Notes: generated from the sequence alone by a model not told the origin. 64,000 nt of DNA from Oscillospiraceae bacterium (GCA_910575505.1 CAJTFK010000012.1:1-64000), one strand, 5' to 3'. Counted from the first letter of the stretch, positions 35,187-44,513 are shown. Numbers and translations: made by a program.

Positions 35187-35957
35187 TTAGTCAAACTCAT
35201 CCAGTCCAGGGACCGTGACAACACCCAGTATCTTTTCCACGACTTTGCGGGACCGCTCCGTATCGGATTGCAGGACACACTGATATATGTCGTTATGCAG
35301 GTCGTTTTCTCCAAGCGCCGGAAGGCCCTGTTCCTGCCTGAGGCGGGCGCGTGTACTGACCATCTTCGTAATGTGGCTGCGAACCAGCTGCTCTACCATG
35401 TAATAGATGTCTTTAAAGAGCTTGTTGTGGCTCATCTTGATGATCTGGTAATGGAAGTTGAAATCCGCGTTCACAATCTGCTCCAGCCGCTGCGCATCGT
35501 CAAGATCTTCGTTGTAAATATCCGAACAGCGGTTATAGTCGTCCAGAGCTTCCTTCAGCTTCTGCTTTTCCGCCTCGGTGGCAGACTTTATCGCTATGCA
35601 CAGGCACTCATTTTCCAGGAGGTTCCGCAGCTGGCGGACATCGTGGTATTTGTCCTCGCCTTCGTAAAAGACAGTCAGCTCGCTCAAGACGGGCTTCAGA
35701 GAAAAATTACAGACGAAGGAGCCCTCTCCCACCCGCGTCTCGATAATACCCAGAGTATTAAGCTTTTGGAGCGCCATTCTGACGCTCAGGCGGTTGACAC
35801 CGAAGGATTCAGCAAACTCTGCCTCGGACGGCAGCTTGTCGCCGGCCTTCCAGACGCCGTCCACAATATCCTGTTTGATCGACTGGCAAGCCTGATCGAC
35901 GATGGACGTACGGTTAATTCTAAGCTGCCGCCGGTTCGAACCGCGTGTCTCAGCCAT
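35187..35957 (-). CDS. GntR family (FadR/FCD type) regulator
   Basis: A 256-residue regulator: an N-terminal winged helix (VDGVWKAGDKLPSEAEFAES, VNRLSVRMALQKLNTLG) and an all-helical FCD effector domain (about 95-235) with the metal-binding-type pattern D-x-x-FH (ADFNFHYQIIKMSHN) and a later His in RSHITKM. ATG 35957 has AGGTGA just upstream. It lies downstream of the sugar-acid-type operon on the same strand and probably represses it. An IS1595 copy inserted 38 bp upstream of its start has replaced its natural promoter region. Confidence 0.88.
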   Translation of the reverse strand: MAETRGSNRRQLRINRTSIVDQACQSIKQDIVDGVWKAGDKLPSEAEFAESFGVNRLSVRMALQKLNTLGIIETRVGEGSFVCNFSLKPVLSELTVFYEGEDKYHDVRQLRNLLENECLCIAIKSATEAEKQKLKEALDDYNRCSDIYNEDLDDAQRLEQIVNADFNFHYQIIKMSHNKLFKDIYYMVEQLVRSHITKMVSTRARLRQEQGLPALGENDLHNDIYQCVLQSDTERSRKVVEKILGVVTVPGLDEFD

Positions 35958-35994
35958 AATATCACCTACAAACATCATAATAGTATAATTTTTT

Positions 35995-36986
35995 GTGCTT
36001 ATCGACTTTAGACAGCCAATCACAATAAGTGGAGGTTGGCTGTTCCAAAAGGAAGGGAACTGTGCAATAATATTCTCAGGAAAAGGTACAGAGGATATCA
36101 TCATGGCAAAAGCGGCGGCAATCAGCTTCAGGGAATTTCGCATGCGGTATCACATAGAAGCGGCCTGTCGGGAAGAGTTGTTTCGTCAGCGTTTTCCTGA
36201 GGGCTTCGTGTGTCCGAAATGCGGATGCAAAGAGTTTTATGCCATTCGCAGCTGCAACATCTGCCAATGCCGTTCCTGCCGCCGCCAGACCTCCGTCACC
36301 GCCGGGACCATGATGCACCGCACCCATCTGCCTTTGACCATCTGGTTTTGGGCAATCTATCTTTGCGCCACCGATAAGCGTGGTATGTCCGCAGTTCAGC
36401 TCAGCCGAACGCTGGGAATCAGTTATGACTCCGACTGGCATTTATCAGAGCGAATCCGCAAGGCTATGGAGCAAAGAGACAGGCATTACCAACGTTCCGG
36501 CATTATGGAGATGGATGATTACTTTGTCGGCGGTCCCTCCCATAACGGAAAGCGCGGTCGGGGAACAGACAAGATCAAGGCTGTAACAGCAGCAATATCC
36601 AGGACGGAGGACGGGATTCCCCTGTTCGTCCGGATGAAGGTTGTAGACGGCTTCAAAGGAAAGACCTTGCAGCAGATCGCGGACCAGTGCTTCGCAGAGC
36701 ACACCAAAGTAGAGTGCGGCGGATATCACAGTTACCGCAGTCTGGAAAATGCCGTGCTTAGCTATAGCTGCTACGAAGCTGACGATCTGCATTGGCTCCA
36801 TGCGACCATCAGCAATTTCAAGGCATTTCTATTGGGAACCTGCCACGGCAGATGCGTTTATCTGCAAAGCTATATGGATGAGTTCTGCTTCCGCTTCAAC
36901 CGCAGAAACACTGCTAATCAGTTATTTTCCGTCTTAACAGGGCTGTTGCTGCATCTTGTGCCTTGCTGTGTTAAATCGATAAGCAT
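35995..36986 (+). mobile_element. Intact IS1595-type insertion sequence
   Basis: A 992 bp element with inverted repeats GTGCTTATCGACTTTA at the left and, inverted, ATGCTTATCGATTTAA at the right. An 8 bp target duplication AATTTTTT flanks it at 35987-35994 and 36987-36994. The intact duplication and open transposase frame mean a recent insertion. A dead relative is at 1966-2694. Confidence 0.92.
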
Positions 36987-37017
36987 AATTTTTTATTTAT
37001 CATACTCCAACTTTTAA
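36103..37017 (+). CDS. IS1595 family transposase
   Basis: A 304-residue transposase. The N-terminal zinc ribbon has CPKCGC and CQCRSC; the catalytic domain has IMEMDDYFVGGPSHNGKRGRG with the first Asp. A conserved VECGGYHSYRSL segment follows, where relatives have a DG pair, and then WLHATISNFKAFLLGTCHG. The Gly in place of the usual second Asp may weaken activity. The frame continues about 30 bp past the right terminal repeat (VKSISIIFYLSYSNF is partly host-encoded) because the element's own stop is missing. Confidence 0.85.
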   Translation: MAKAAAISFREFRMRYHIEAACREELFRQRFPEGFVCPKCGCKEFYAIRSCNICQCRSCRRQTSVTAGTMMHRTHLPLTIWFWAIYLCATDKRGMSAVQLSRTLGISYDSDWHLSERIRKAMEQRDRHYQRSGIMEMDDYFVGGPSHNGKRGRGTDKIKAVTAAISRTEDGIPLFVRMKVVDGFKGKTLQQIADQCFAEHTKVECGGYHSYRSLENAVLSYSCYEADDLHWLHATISNFKAFLLGTCHGRCVYLQSYMDEFCFRFNRRNTANQLFSVLTGLLLHLVPCCVKSISIIFYLSYSNF

Positions 37018-37092
37018 CCAGTGTCAACTAAATTGTACCGCCGGGAACGGGGGACGCCGTCAGTTCAAAACGGCTTTGCCTGTGTAAAAATA

Positions 37093-37129
37093 CCCGCCCC
37101 TTTCTGCCGTAAGGGCAAAAAGGGGCGGG
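37093..37129 (-). terminator. Terminator of the dehydratase operon
   Basis: CCCGCCCCTTT and AAAGGGGCGGG form the stem; on the minus strand it is followed by TATTTTT. It ends the unit at 37166. Confidence 0.85.
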
Positions 37130-37165
37130 ATTGCGAAAATCGGTTTAATGTGTGTCAAAAACGGA

Positions 37166-38368
37166 TTACTCGATGACGACCTTCCGGCAGGTCACCAAGA
37201 AGGACTCGCTCATCTCCTGGCCGATGCCGGGCAGCTCGGGCACGGTGTAGAAGCCGTTCTCCGGCTTGTAGTAGTGGATGCCGGCATTGATGAACTCCGT
37301 CAGGAGGTTGGCGTTGTGCTCTTCATGGATGGTAAAGTTGGGGATTGCGGCCTCCACATGGAGTGCAGCGGCGGTGGCAATGGGGCCGCCGCAGACGTGG
37401 ATCTGCACACCCATGTCGTACACCTGGGCCATATCGCAGATTTTCTTGGTTTCGGTGATACCGCCGGTGTTGCACAGATCGGGCTGAATCACAGACAAGG
37501 TCCGGTCCTCGAAGAACTGGCGGAAGCCCCAGCGGGTGTAGCTGCGTTCGCCGGTGGCCAGGGGCAGGTCGCACCTCGACTTGATGTGGCGGAAGTTGCC
37601 GGGGTTCTCAGGGCTGGTGGGCTCTTCGAAATACATGATGTGCAGCGGCTCCAGAGCCTTGCCCAGCTCGGCGGCAGTGTTGGCGTCCAGCAGGGAGTGG
37701 ATTTCCACAATGATATCCAGATCGGGCCCGCCGGCTTCGCGGCAGGCGGCGATACGCTCTACAGACCGCTTCAGGTCATGCTGGCGATAGCAGCCGCGGA
37801 TCTGCGTGCCCTGAGTGCCCCAGATCTGGGACAGCGGAGTGTTGGGATCGGTGGCGGCGAACACGGGGTCCACCTTGATGGAGTCATAACCGTCGCGGAT
37901 GGCGTTTTTGGTGACCTCATAGTAGTCCTTGGGATCGAAGAGGAGGCCCAGGCCCTTGCCCTCGTTCTTGACCTGAATCAGGTCGCTCCAACCAAACTGA
38001 AGCTGGGAGGCGTAGGCCCGAAGCTTGCTGTTGGTCTTGCCGCCGATGAGTTTGTATACGGGAACGCCCAGGACCTTGCCCTTGATATCCCAGCAGGCGA
38101 TATCGATGGCCGCCATGGCGGAGGTGATAACCACGCCGCCGCCCATGCCCCAGAAGGTGTGGCGGTGCAGGTGCTCCCAGATTTTCTCGGTGTCGAAGGG
38201 GTCCATGCCGATAATGAGCTTGGCGAAGTCCTGGCACTGGCCATAAGCCGCCTCGAAGCAGTTGCCATAGGCCAGTCCGGCCTCGCCCCAGCCATAGACG
38301 CCCTCGTCAGTGTTGATTTTCATGGTGATGAATTTGCCAAGATAGCATTCCACGCTGGTAATTTTCAT
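37166..38368 (-). CDS. Enolase-superfamily sugar-acid dehydratase (copy 1)
   Basis: A 400-residue mandelate racemase/galactonate dehydratase-like enzyme. The N-terminal capping domain starts MKITSVECYLG. In the barrel, candidate metal ligands are in VEIHSLLDAN, MYFEEPTSP and LATGERSYTRW, with a candidate catalytic His in IHVCGGPIATAAALH. The E-x-H at the first ligand instead of the usual D-x-N/H is shared by all three copies here. Such enzymes remove water from aldonic or uronic acids to give 2-keto-3-deoxy acids; the exact substrate cannot be read. It is the last gene of the operon, 37 bp after copy 2. Confidence 0.82.
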   Translation of the reverse strand: MKITSVECYLGKFITMKINTDEGVYGWGEAGLAYGNCFEAAYGQCQDFAKLIIGMDPFDTEKIWEHLHRHTFWGMGGGVVITSAMAAIDIACWDIKGKVLGVPVYKLIGGKTNSKLRAYASQLQFGWSDLIQVKNEGKGLGLLFDPKDYYEVTKNAIRDGYDSIKVDPVFAATDPNTPLSQIWGTQGTQIRGCYRQHDLKRSVERIAACREAGGPDLDIIVEIHSLLDANTAAELGKALEPLHIMYFEEPTSPENPGNFRHIKSRCDLPLATGERSYTRWGFRQFFEDRTLSVIQPDLCNTGGITETKKICDMAQVYDMGVQIHVCGGPIATAAALHVEAAIPNFTIHEEHNANLLTEFINAGIHYYKPENGFYTVPELPGIGQEMSESFLVTCRKVVIE

Positions 38369-38405
38369 AATGATAGCTCCTTTCTTAGATCAGGCGGAAG
38401 GGACG

Positions 38406-39611
38406 TTACTGAATGACGACTTTCTTGGCGCCGACGATGTAGAAGTCGCTCATTTCCTGACCGATGCCGGGCAGCTCGGGCACGGTGTAAGCGCCGTTGA
38501 CAGGGGCATAGTAATATTTTCCACCCTTTACAAAGGCGCTGGTCAGGTTGGCGTTGTGCTCTTCGTGGATGACAAAGTTGGGGATAGCGGCCTCCACTTG
38601 CAGGGCGGCGGCGGTGGCGATGGGGCCACCGCAGACATGGATCTGCACACCGATGTCATACACCTGGGCCATGTCGCAGATTTTCTTGGTTTCGGTGATG
38701 CCGCCGGTATTGGCCAGATCGGGCTGAATCACGTTCAGGGTCCGGTCTTCGAAGAACTGGCGGAAGCCCCAGCGGGTGTAACTGCGCTCGCCGGTGGCCA
38801 GGGGCAGATCGCACTTCTCCTTGATATGCTTGAACATATCGGGGTTGCAGGGCATGGTGGGCTCCTCATAGTACATGACGCGGTAGGGCTCCAGGGCCTT
38901 GCCCAGCTCGGCGGCGGTGTTGGCATCCAGCAGGGAATGGATCTCGATGATAATGTCCATGTCGTCTCCGCCGGCTTCGCGGCAAGCGGCGATGCGCTCC
39001 ACGGACCGCTTCAGGTCATGCTGGCGGTAGCAGCCGCGGATCTGGTTGCCCTGGGTCTTGACGATCTCGGCGAAGGGCCTGCGCACCAGGGGCGCGAACA
39101 CAGGGTCCACCTTGATAGCGTCATAGCCCTCGGACAGGGCGTCCTTGGTCACGTCATAGTACTCCTGGGGGTCATACAGCAGGTTCAAGCCGTCGCCGGC
39201 CTCGATGATTTTCCGCCAGCCGAACTGAAGCTGGGAAGCGTAGGCGCGCAGGGAGTCGTTGGTCTTGCCGCCCAAGAGCTTATACACAGGGACGTTCAGG
39301 ACCTTGCCCTTGATGTCCCAGCAGGCGATGTCGATGGCCGCCATGGCGGAGGTAACCACTACGCCGCCGCCCATGCCCCAGAAGGTGTGGCGGTGCAGGT
39401 GCTCCCAAATCTCCTCGGTGTTGAAGGGATCCATGCCGATGATGAGCTTGGCAAAGTCCTGGCACTGGCCAAATGCCGCCTCGGCGCAGTTGCCATAGGC
39501 CAATCCGGCCTCGCCCCAGCCGTAGACGCCCGCGTCGGTGTTGACCTTCATGGTGACAAAACCGCTGAGTCCGCCGGTGCCCAGATAGCATTCCACACTT
39601 GTGATTTTCAT
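38406..39611 (-). CDS. Enolase-superfamily sugar-acid dehydratase (copy 2)
   Basis: A 401-residue close paralogue of copy 1, near identical over long stretches (KLIIGMDPF, RHTFWGMGGGVV, RAYASQLQFGW) but different in the loop at 10-16 (four extra residues, TGGLSG) and at 130-185. That variation is near the capping-domain and specificity loops. Candidate metal ligands are in IEIHSLLDAN, YYEEPTMP and ATGERSYTRW. The tandem copies suggest recent duplication with substrate divergence. AAGGAG precedes the start. Confidence 0.82.
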   Translation of the reverse strand: MKITSVECYLGTGGLSGFVTMKVNTDAGVYGWGEAGLAYGNCAEAAFGQCQDFAKLIIGMDPFNTEEIWEHLHRHTFWGMGGGVVVTSAMAAIDIACWDIKGKVLNVPVYKLLGGKTNDSLRAYASQLQFGWRKIIEAGDGLNLLYDPQEYYDVTKDALSEGYDAIKVDPVFAPLVRRPFAEIVKTQGNQIRGCYRQHDLKRSVERIAACREAGGDDMDIIIEIHSLLDANTAAELGKALEPYRVMYYEEPTMPCNPDMFKHIKEKCDLPLATGERSYTRWGFRQFFEDRTLNVIQPDLANTGGITETKKICDMAQVYDIGVQIHVCGGPIATAAALQVEAAIPNFVIHEEHNANLTSAFVKGGKYYYAPVNGAYTVPELPGIGQEMSDFYIVGAKKVVIQ

Positions 39612-39714
39612 GTGAAAGACTCCTTTCTATTATAACAGCTTTCATTTGGGATTCCAAGTTAAGTATGGCCCGCGAAGAGGGGCGTCGCCTCCTCTCCGCG
39701 GACGAGAGGGAGAG

Positions 39715-41127
39715 CTATTCTGCGTTTTCGCCGGTAGCGGCCCACAGGGAGGTCTTGATCTGGATGTCGCCGGACTTGCCGCGCACCACGCCCACCAGGG
39801 CCAGCGCCACGATGGCGGCCACATTCAGGGCCATCAGAGCGGGAGACATGGACAGGCAGGACTTCCACAGGACCACGATGAAGCCGATGAGGGAGATGAC
39901 GCAGATGGTGTAATACAGCCCGTCGGACACGTGGAACCGGGACTGCTTCCACGCCTGGGGATAGAGCTTTGGCATACGGATGTAGGCGATGAAGTTCAGC
40001 AGCGCGAAAGCGGAGGTGAACAGCTGGGTCATGTTGGTGATAACGGTGATGGACAGGCCGAAGACGATGGGAATCAGGCCCAGGATATACATGAAGGTCA
40101 GGATCCAGACCCGGGCGCCCTTGCTGTTCTGCTTGCCGAAAGCGGCGGGGAGCCAGCCGTCGTCGCAGGACTGGCCGATGGTGATGGAGTTATAGGCAAA
40201 GCTGGAATTCAGGGTGGACAGCAGCGCCATGATGGGGCCGCCGATGATGAAGGCGTAGAACATGGGCGGGGGGAAGATGCGCTGCGCCGCGAACACCAGG
40301 GTGGTGGAAGAGCCGTATTCCTCCACGCTCATGACACCCACGCCGGCCATGGCGACGCCGACATACAGCACAACCAGAGTAGGAACGGCCAGCAGCAGGA
40401 CCACAGGGATGTCCCGGCGGGCGTCCTTGGAGTCCCGGCCATAGGCAGTGGTCATGTAATAGCCCTGGGTGGAATACACAAACAGGAGCACGGCGCCGGT
40501 AAAGCCTCCGGCGATCTGGCCGTCCTGGAAGGTGATGCCCCAGCCATTGATGAGGAAGTTGGGATCTGCAAAGTTGAAGATGGGCAGCTGAATTTTAAAG
40601 ATACCGACGATCGCGAAGAGAACCAGTGCGGCGATCAGCAGCCAGGTCATCAGTTTCTGGGCCTTGGCCATGATATCCACGCCCATCAGATTGACCACAT
40701 AGAAGAAGGTCAGCAGGGCCGCGCCGACAATAATCCGGGCAATGGGAGAGCCCAGCGCGGGGATGATATCACCCAGATAGGCTGCGGCGGAGACGCCGAA
40801 CAGCGAAAGGCTGACGCACTGGGTCAGGTACATGAAAGCAAACACGCCGGCGACGCGGGGGCCCGCCATGCCGCACAGCATGGAGTAGTTGCCGCCTCCC
40901 ATGCGAACAGTTGAAGAGATGAACACTGTGGGCAGAATCATGAAAAATCCCATGATGATGGCCACGAAATAGGCCAGCCAGGCGGAGTAGCCGGTCATCT
41001 TGATGGCGGGGACAATGAGGGTGATGACGCCGGCACCGATGACCTGGCCAATGGCCAGTGCGTACAGCTCGGGCTTGCCGAGTATACCGGGACCGGGTTC
41101 CTTTTCTCTGATTACTTTAATTGCCAT
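39715..41127 (-). CDS. APC-type amino acid/organic cation permease
   Basis: A 470-residue, twelve-helix transporter of the amino acid-polyamine-organocation type. The first helix has the unwound GxG segment (IGQVIGAGVITLIVPAIKMT), followed by GGGNYSMLCGMAGPRVAGVF. ATG 41127 has GGGAGAAA upstream and is preferred to a TTG 21 bases earlier. It lies between dehydratase copies 3 and 2 in one operon. An APC carrier beside sugar-acid dehydratases hints that the imported compound carries an amino group or is an amino-acid derivative. Confidence 0.82.
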   Translation of the reverse strand: MAIKVIREKEPGPGILGKPELYALAIGQVIGAGVITLIVPAIKMTGYSAWLAYFVAIIMGFFMILPTVFISSTVRMGGGNYSMLCGMAGPRVAGVFAFMYLTQCVSLSLFGVSAAAYLGDIIPALGSPIARIIVGAALLTFFYVVNLMGVDIMAKAQKLMTWLLIAALVLFAIVGIFKIQLPIFNFADPNFLINGWGITFQDGQIAGGFTGAVLLFVYSTQGYYMTTAYGRDSKDARRDIPVVLLLAVPTLVVLYVGVAMAGVGVMSVEEYGSSTTLVFAAQRIFPPPMFYAFIIGGPIMALLSTLNSSFAYNSITIGQSCDDGWLPAAFGKQNSKGARVWILTFMYILGLIPIVFGLSITVITNMTQLFTSAFALLNFIAYIRMPKLYPQAWKQSRFHVSDGLYYTICVISLIGFIVVLWKSCLSMSPALMALNVAAIVALALVGVVRGKSGDIQIKTSLWAATGENAE

Positions 41128-41166
41128 ATTTTTCTCCCTTATATTCAATCAAAGATTTGCTGCGGT

Positions 41167-42366
41167 TCAGCCGTCCAACTCCACTACCTTGTATAGCGTA
41201 GCCTTGTCGATGGCCTCCTGCAAAAACTCGTTGCCGATGCCGGGGAGGTCCGGCACGGTGAAGAAACCATGTTCGGGCTGGAGGTTGTACCTGGTCAGGC
41301 CCAGACAGGTGTCCATGCGGTTGCAGGTGTGGTGCTCGTGGATGATGAAGTTGGGGATCGTGCATTCCACATGCAGCGCGGCGTTGGTAGCCAGGGGGCT
41401 GCCGGCCACATGGACCTGAATACCGGCGTCGAAGGCGTGGGCCATGTCGCAGATCTTTTTCACCTCGGAGATACCGCCGCAGTTGCCGATGTCCGGCTGC
41501 GCCAGCTGGAGGAGGTTGCGCTTAAAGTAGTCGGCGTACTGCCAGCGGGAGAAGAGGCGCTCGCCATTGGCGATGGGTACGCTGGTGTATTTGGCGATAT
41601 ACTCCACCGTCTGGGTGGTGGGGGTGTTGGGCTCCTCGAAAGCCATGATGTTGTACTTTTCCGCCAGCTTCGCCAGCTGCACGGCGCCCAGGGCGTCGGG
41701 ATAGGAGTGATTCTCCATGATAATGTCCACATCGTCCCCGGCGGCCTCCCGGACTGCTTTCATGCGAGACTCCACCATTTTCAGCTGCTTAGGGGTTAGT
41801 ATGCCCGTGGTGTCCAGGAAGCTCAGGGGCTTGCCCTCCTCGTCCCGGTCAAAGAAATCGACCTTGATGGCGTCGAAGCCCTCGTCCACGGCCAGTCGGG
41901 TGTTGTGGGCGTAATCCTCGGGAGTAACAGCCCACAGGTGTTCGCTGATGCCCACCTGGCCCCAGCCGAACTGGAGTTGAGAGGCGTAAGTCCGCAGCTT
42001 GTCCCGGACCTTGCCGCCCAGGAGCTGGTAAACGGGAACGTTGAAAAACTTACCCTTGATATCCCACAGGGCTACGTCAATGGCCGCGATGCCGGAGAAC
42101 ACCACAGGACCTCCGTTTTGGCCCCAGAAGGTTTTCTTGTACATGGTCTCCCAGATCAGCTCGGTCTGGAGGGGATCCATACCGATGATAAGCTGAGCCA
42201 GATCACAGACCATGCCGAAAGCGGCGCTTCCTCCCACTCCGTAGGCCATGCCTGCCTCGCCGTCTCCGCAGATGCCCGCGTCCGTATGGATGCGGCAGCC
42301 GATGGGGCTGTTCTGCTTGCTGTTGGCGGTGGGAAGGCGGAATACTTCGATCTTTGTAATCTTCAT
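41167..42366 (-). CDS. Enolase-superfamily dehydratase (copy 3, divergent)
   Basis: A 399-residue enzyme of the same family but clearly more distant from copies 1 and 2. It starts MKITKIEVFRLPTANSKQNS with a longer first loop; candidate metal ligands are in IMENHSYPDALG, MAFEEPNTP and IANGERLFSRW, and the catalytic His region is QVHVAGSPLATNAALH. It is the first gene of the operon, with GGAGGAG before the start. Having both types in one operon suggests either consecutive steps or two epimeric substrates. Confidence 0.8.
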   Translation of the reverse strand: MKITKIEVFRLPTANSKQNSPIGCRIHTDAGICGDGEAGMAYGVGGSAAFGMVCDLAQLIIGMDPLQTELIWETMYKKTFWGQNGGPVVFSGIAAIDVALWDIKGKFFNVPVYQLLGGKVRDKLRTYASQLQFGWGQVGISEHLWAVTPEDYAHNTRLAVDEGFDAIKVDFFDRDEEGKPLSFLDTTGILTPKQLKMVESRMKAVREAAGDDVDIIMENHSYPDALGAVQLAKLAEKYNIMAFEEPNTPTTQTVEYIAKYTSVPIANGERLFSRWQYADYFKRNLLQLAQPDIGNCGGISEVKKICDMAHAFDAGIQVHVAGSPLATNAALHVECTIPNFIIHEHHTCNRMDTCLGLTRYNLQPEHGFFTVPDLPGIGNEFLQEAIDKATLYKVVELDG

Positions 42367-42394
42367 GCTTCTCCTCCTTTAGTTAATCGCTTAT

Positions 42395-42411
42395 CGGTTG
42401 TTCGCTAACCG
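42395..42411 (-). promoter_or_regulatory. 17 bp dyad, candidate GntR operator
   Basis: CGGTT-GTTCGCT-AACCG is an inverted repeat directly downstream of the -10 box. FCD-type GntR regulators favour short dyads of the GGT/ACC type. Position suits repression of the dehydratase operon. Confidence 0.45.
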
Positions 42412-42413
42412 TT

Positions 42414-42442
42414 AGTATAATAGATAGACAGGCAAAAGTAAA
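42414..42442 (-). promoter_or_regulatory. Promoter of the dehydratase operon
   Basis: On the minus strand TTTACT (42442-42437), 17 bp, TATACT (42419-42414), 48 bp before the first gene. Confidence 0.65.
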
Positions 42443-42855
42443 GGATGTTATGCAAGTTCTAAGAATTACATAAATCCAAACCTCAAAATTTGTGAAAGAT
42501 TAACTATTAGGAGTCAACCCCCAAAATGAAGGAAGGTGGAAAAGTTAAACGGTTCAAAAAGGGGACAGCAAAGCAGAGGGTCCCAGAGGACCCCAGACAG
42601 CCATTGAGAGGAATCAAGGTGCTGGGCAATGAGAAGTACACAGCTACATACAAAAAGCCTGAACCCACGGCCCAAAATAATTCCTGATCCTAACGACCAG
42701 TTGTACTGGCGAAATTTACATGTTCTCTCAGGTCCTACCAACTGAGCAAATAAAGCTCATAAGCTTCTTTTGTTGCAAGAATCACGCACTAATAGTTTTC
42801 TTCTCCAAAAAGTTCAGAGTTTTAATGAAGCGCTGATTCTATCAGTGGTTCCTTG
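42443..42855. other. Intergenic stretch without a recognisable gene
   Basis: About 410 bp between the dehydratase promoter and the IS630 relic. No frame has both a good start and codon usage like the neighbours. A short CCTACCAACTGAGC stretch near 42735 recalls a tRNA D-arm in antisense, but no cloverleaf can be built around it. Confidence 0.5.
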
Positions 42856-43600
42856 GAGCAGTTCTCTGAAACAGCAATAAGAGAAGAGACATGGTAAGAT
42901 GGCAGCGGGGTGAGGAAGATGCTGCATAACGAAGCGGAGAAATTTGCTGGTAAAAGCATATGAGAAAACGCATGATGCAAAAGCCGTTGCGCTGGCCTAC
43001 AGGGTATCTGTGCCAACGGTATACCGGCTGGCAGAACAAAAAGCGAAAACCGGAAGTGTCGGTCTGCGCGTAAGTGAACGGGGACGTAAGCGAGTGCTGA
43101 CGCCGGAAGATTCAGAAAGAATTGTGAAGGCGATAGACGGTCAGCCGAATATTACACTTTCAGAAATCGCAGAGAAATGGAGCCTGCCGGGTGGAACAGA
43201 AACGGTACGCCGCAGAATCCAGGCAATGGGGTCGGAGAAAAAGAAAATGATCCACGCTCCAGAACAGGAGCGTCCCCGGTGTGCAGGCCAGGAGAGAACA
43301 ACAGAGTGGGTTTGCGGAGACAACACAGGCTTCCCGTCTGGTTTTCCTGGATGAAAGCGGAGTCAATATCAATATGGCCGGGGAAAAGGGAGACGGCGGG
43401 TGGCAGATCACGCGCCGCTGAATACACCAGAATCCACGACTGTTTTGTCCTCGATTCGTCTGGATGGAACAATGGCGTTTACGGCTTTTCAGGGTGGAAC
43501 AACAGCGGACAAATTCCTGAACCATTTGAAAGAGGTTTTGATTCCTGCCCTCCGGCCAGGCGATATTGTGGTCATGGACAATCTCAGGACTCACTACGAC
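42856..43600 (+). mobile_element. IS630-type element A, copy 3, truncated
   Basis: The left end (GAGCAGTTCTCTG) and the first 80% of the transposase gene match the copy at 604. This copy keeps the segment missing there (FLDESGVNIN with the first catalytic Asp near 43350). It has its own frameshifts near 42937 and 43300-43390, and breaks off after VVMDNLRTHY at about 43600. The right end is lost. Confidence 0.8.
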
Positions 43601-43623
43601 CAATTTGACCCACAAGCTGACTA

Positions 43624-43875
43624 ATGTTATTAAGTTGGGAACAGGGAGAAAATAAGGTGACCCTGCTGGCGGACCGGAATTGCGAATCCTGCAACAATCT
43701 GGCCCGCCTGGAGAAGCGGAACTGGAATTATCTGATCCGTATTTTGACAACAAATCACATCGCCAATATGGGCAAGGGGGAGCATATCTCCATGCAGACC
43801 CTTATCAAGATTTGTGAAACTCTGAACTGTGATATTGCCGATGTGATTGCGCTGGTGCCGGACGACAAACCGTAA
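43624..43875 (+). pseudogene. Chimeric scrap: IS4-type transposase piece joined to an Xre-type tail
   Basis: The first half (LLADRNCESCNNLARLEKRN, WNYLIRI) matches the 'DRGYESYN-IAHLE--GW-YLIR' segment of IS4-type transposases. From about 43748 the same frame reads MGKGEHISMQTLIKICETLN then CDIADVIALV, the second half of a small Xre/Cro helix-turn-helix repressor. Neither part is complete; it is a join of two broken genes. Confidence 0.55.
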
Positions 43876-43892
43876 GGGAGAAAGGCGTTACA

Positions 43893-44252
43893 ATGGAAAA
43901 CGGATTGACCCATATTTGAGCTGGAAACTGCTGCATCCCCAATCTGGTGGCTGACGAACCGGAGGCAGTTAGGACAGTCGGCAGGCAGGGTGGTTTGCGG
44001 CACACCTGTCTGAAACAGCACAGGCATAAGTTATGACAGGAGTTGGCTGTCAGTGGAAAACTGACGGCCCACCTGCTGGACATTGGCGATACCGCTCAGG
44101 AGCGGATGGACAGACTGCTTCCACGGATGATGGAGGCTGATGGTGTAACCGAGGAGCTGAAAGCCCGTGGCCAGATGGCGTGAATAGGGCTGGTGAATAA
44201 CTGCAAAGCACGAGTTGAGGGCATTATTTTTACTGAATTTATCTATTGCTGA
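43893..44252 (+). pseudogene. TnpV-like transposon protein, with stops
   Basis: The frame reads MENGLTHI-stop, then IPNLVADEPEAVRTVGRQGG, LKQHRHKL-stop, KLTAHLLDIGDTAQERMDRL, LPRMMEADGVTEELKARGQM-stop. This is the pattern of TnpV, a small protein of Clostridia transposons related to Tn4451. At least three in-frame stops make it dead. Confidence 0.65.
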
Positions 44253-44377
44253 GAACGAACGAAAGCATGGGGCCATTATCCGCCCTCTGCTTTTCGCATT
44301 GAGGGTCTTTTCCAAGTTCAAGCGTCAGATCATGATCGGCTGGAGTTTTTGCTGTTTGAAAAATAGGGAAGAATAGG

Positions 44378-44513
44378 CTAAATCAGCAAACTAGCGATAG
44401 CGGCAATGTAAACAAAAGCGAGAAAAGACGCATCCAATTTGTCATATCTGGTGGCGATCCTGCGAAACTATTTGATCTTTTGGAAGAAGCATTCAACCAA
44501 AGCTGATGAACCG
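44378..44513 (-). pseudogene. IS5-type transposase C-terminal scrap
   Basis: The minus frame reads ALVECFFQKIK-stop-FRRIATRYDKLDASFLAFVY and ends IAAIASLLI. The ECFF-K-K-FRRIATRYDKL motif is the C-terminal end of IS5/IS427-group transposases, including the catalytic Glu. Only about 44 residues remain. Confidence 0.65.

Noticed and set aside
42700..42760. tRNA gene on the minus strand
   Set aside because: The GCTCAGTTGGTAGGAC-like stretch recalls a D-arm, but no matching anticodon arm, T-loop or acceptor stem can be formed around it.
43892..44252. Functional small TnpV gene
   Set aside because: At least three in-frame stop codons interrupt the recognisable sequence.
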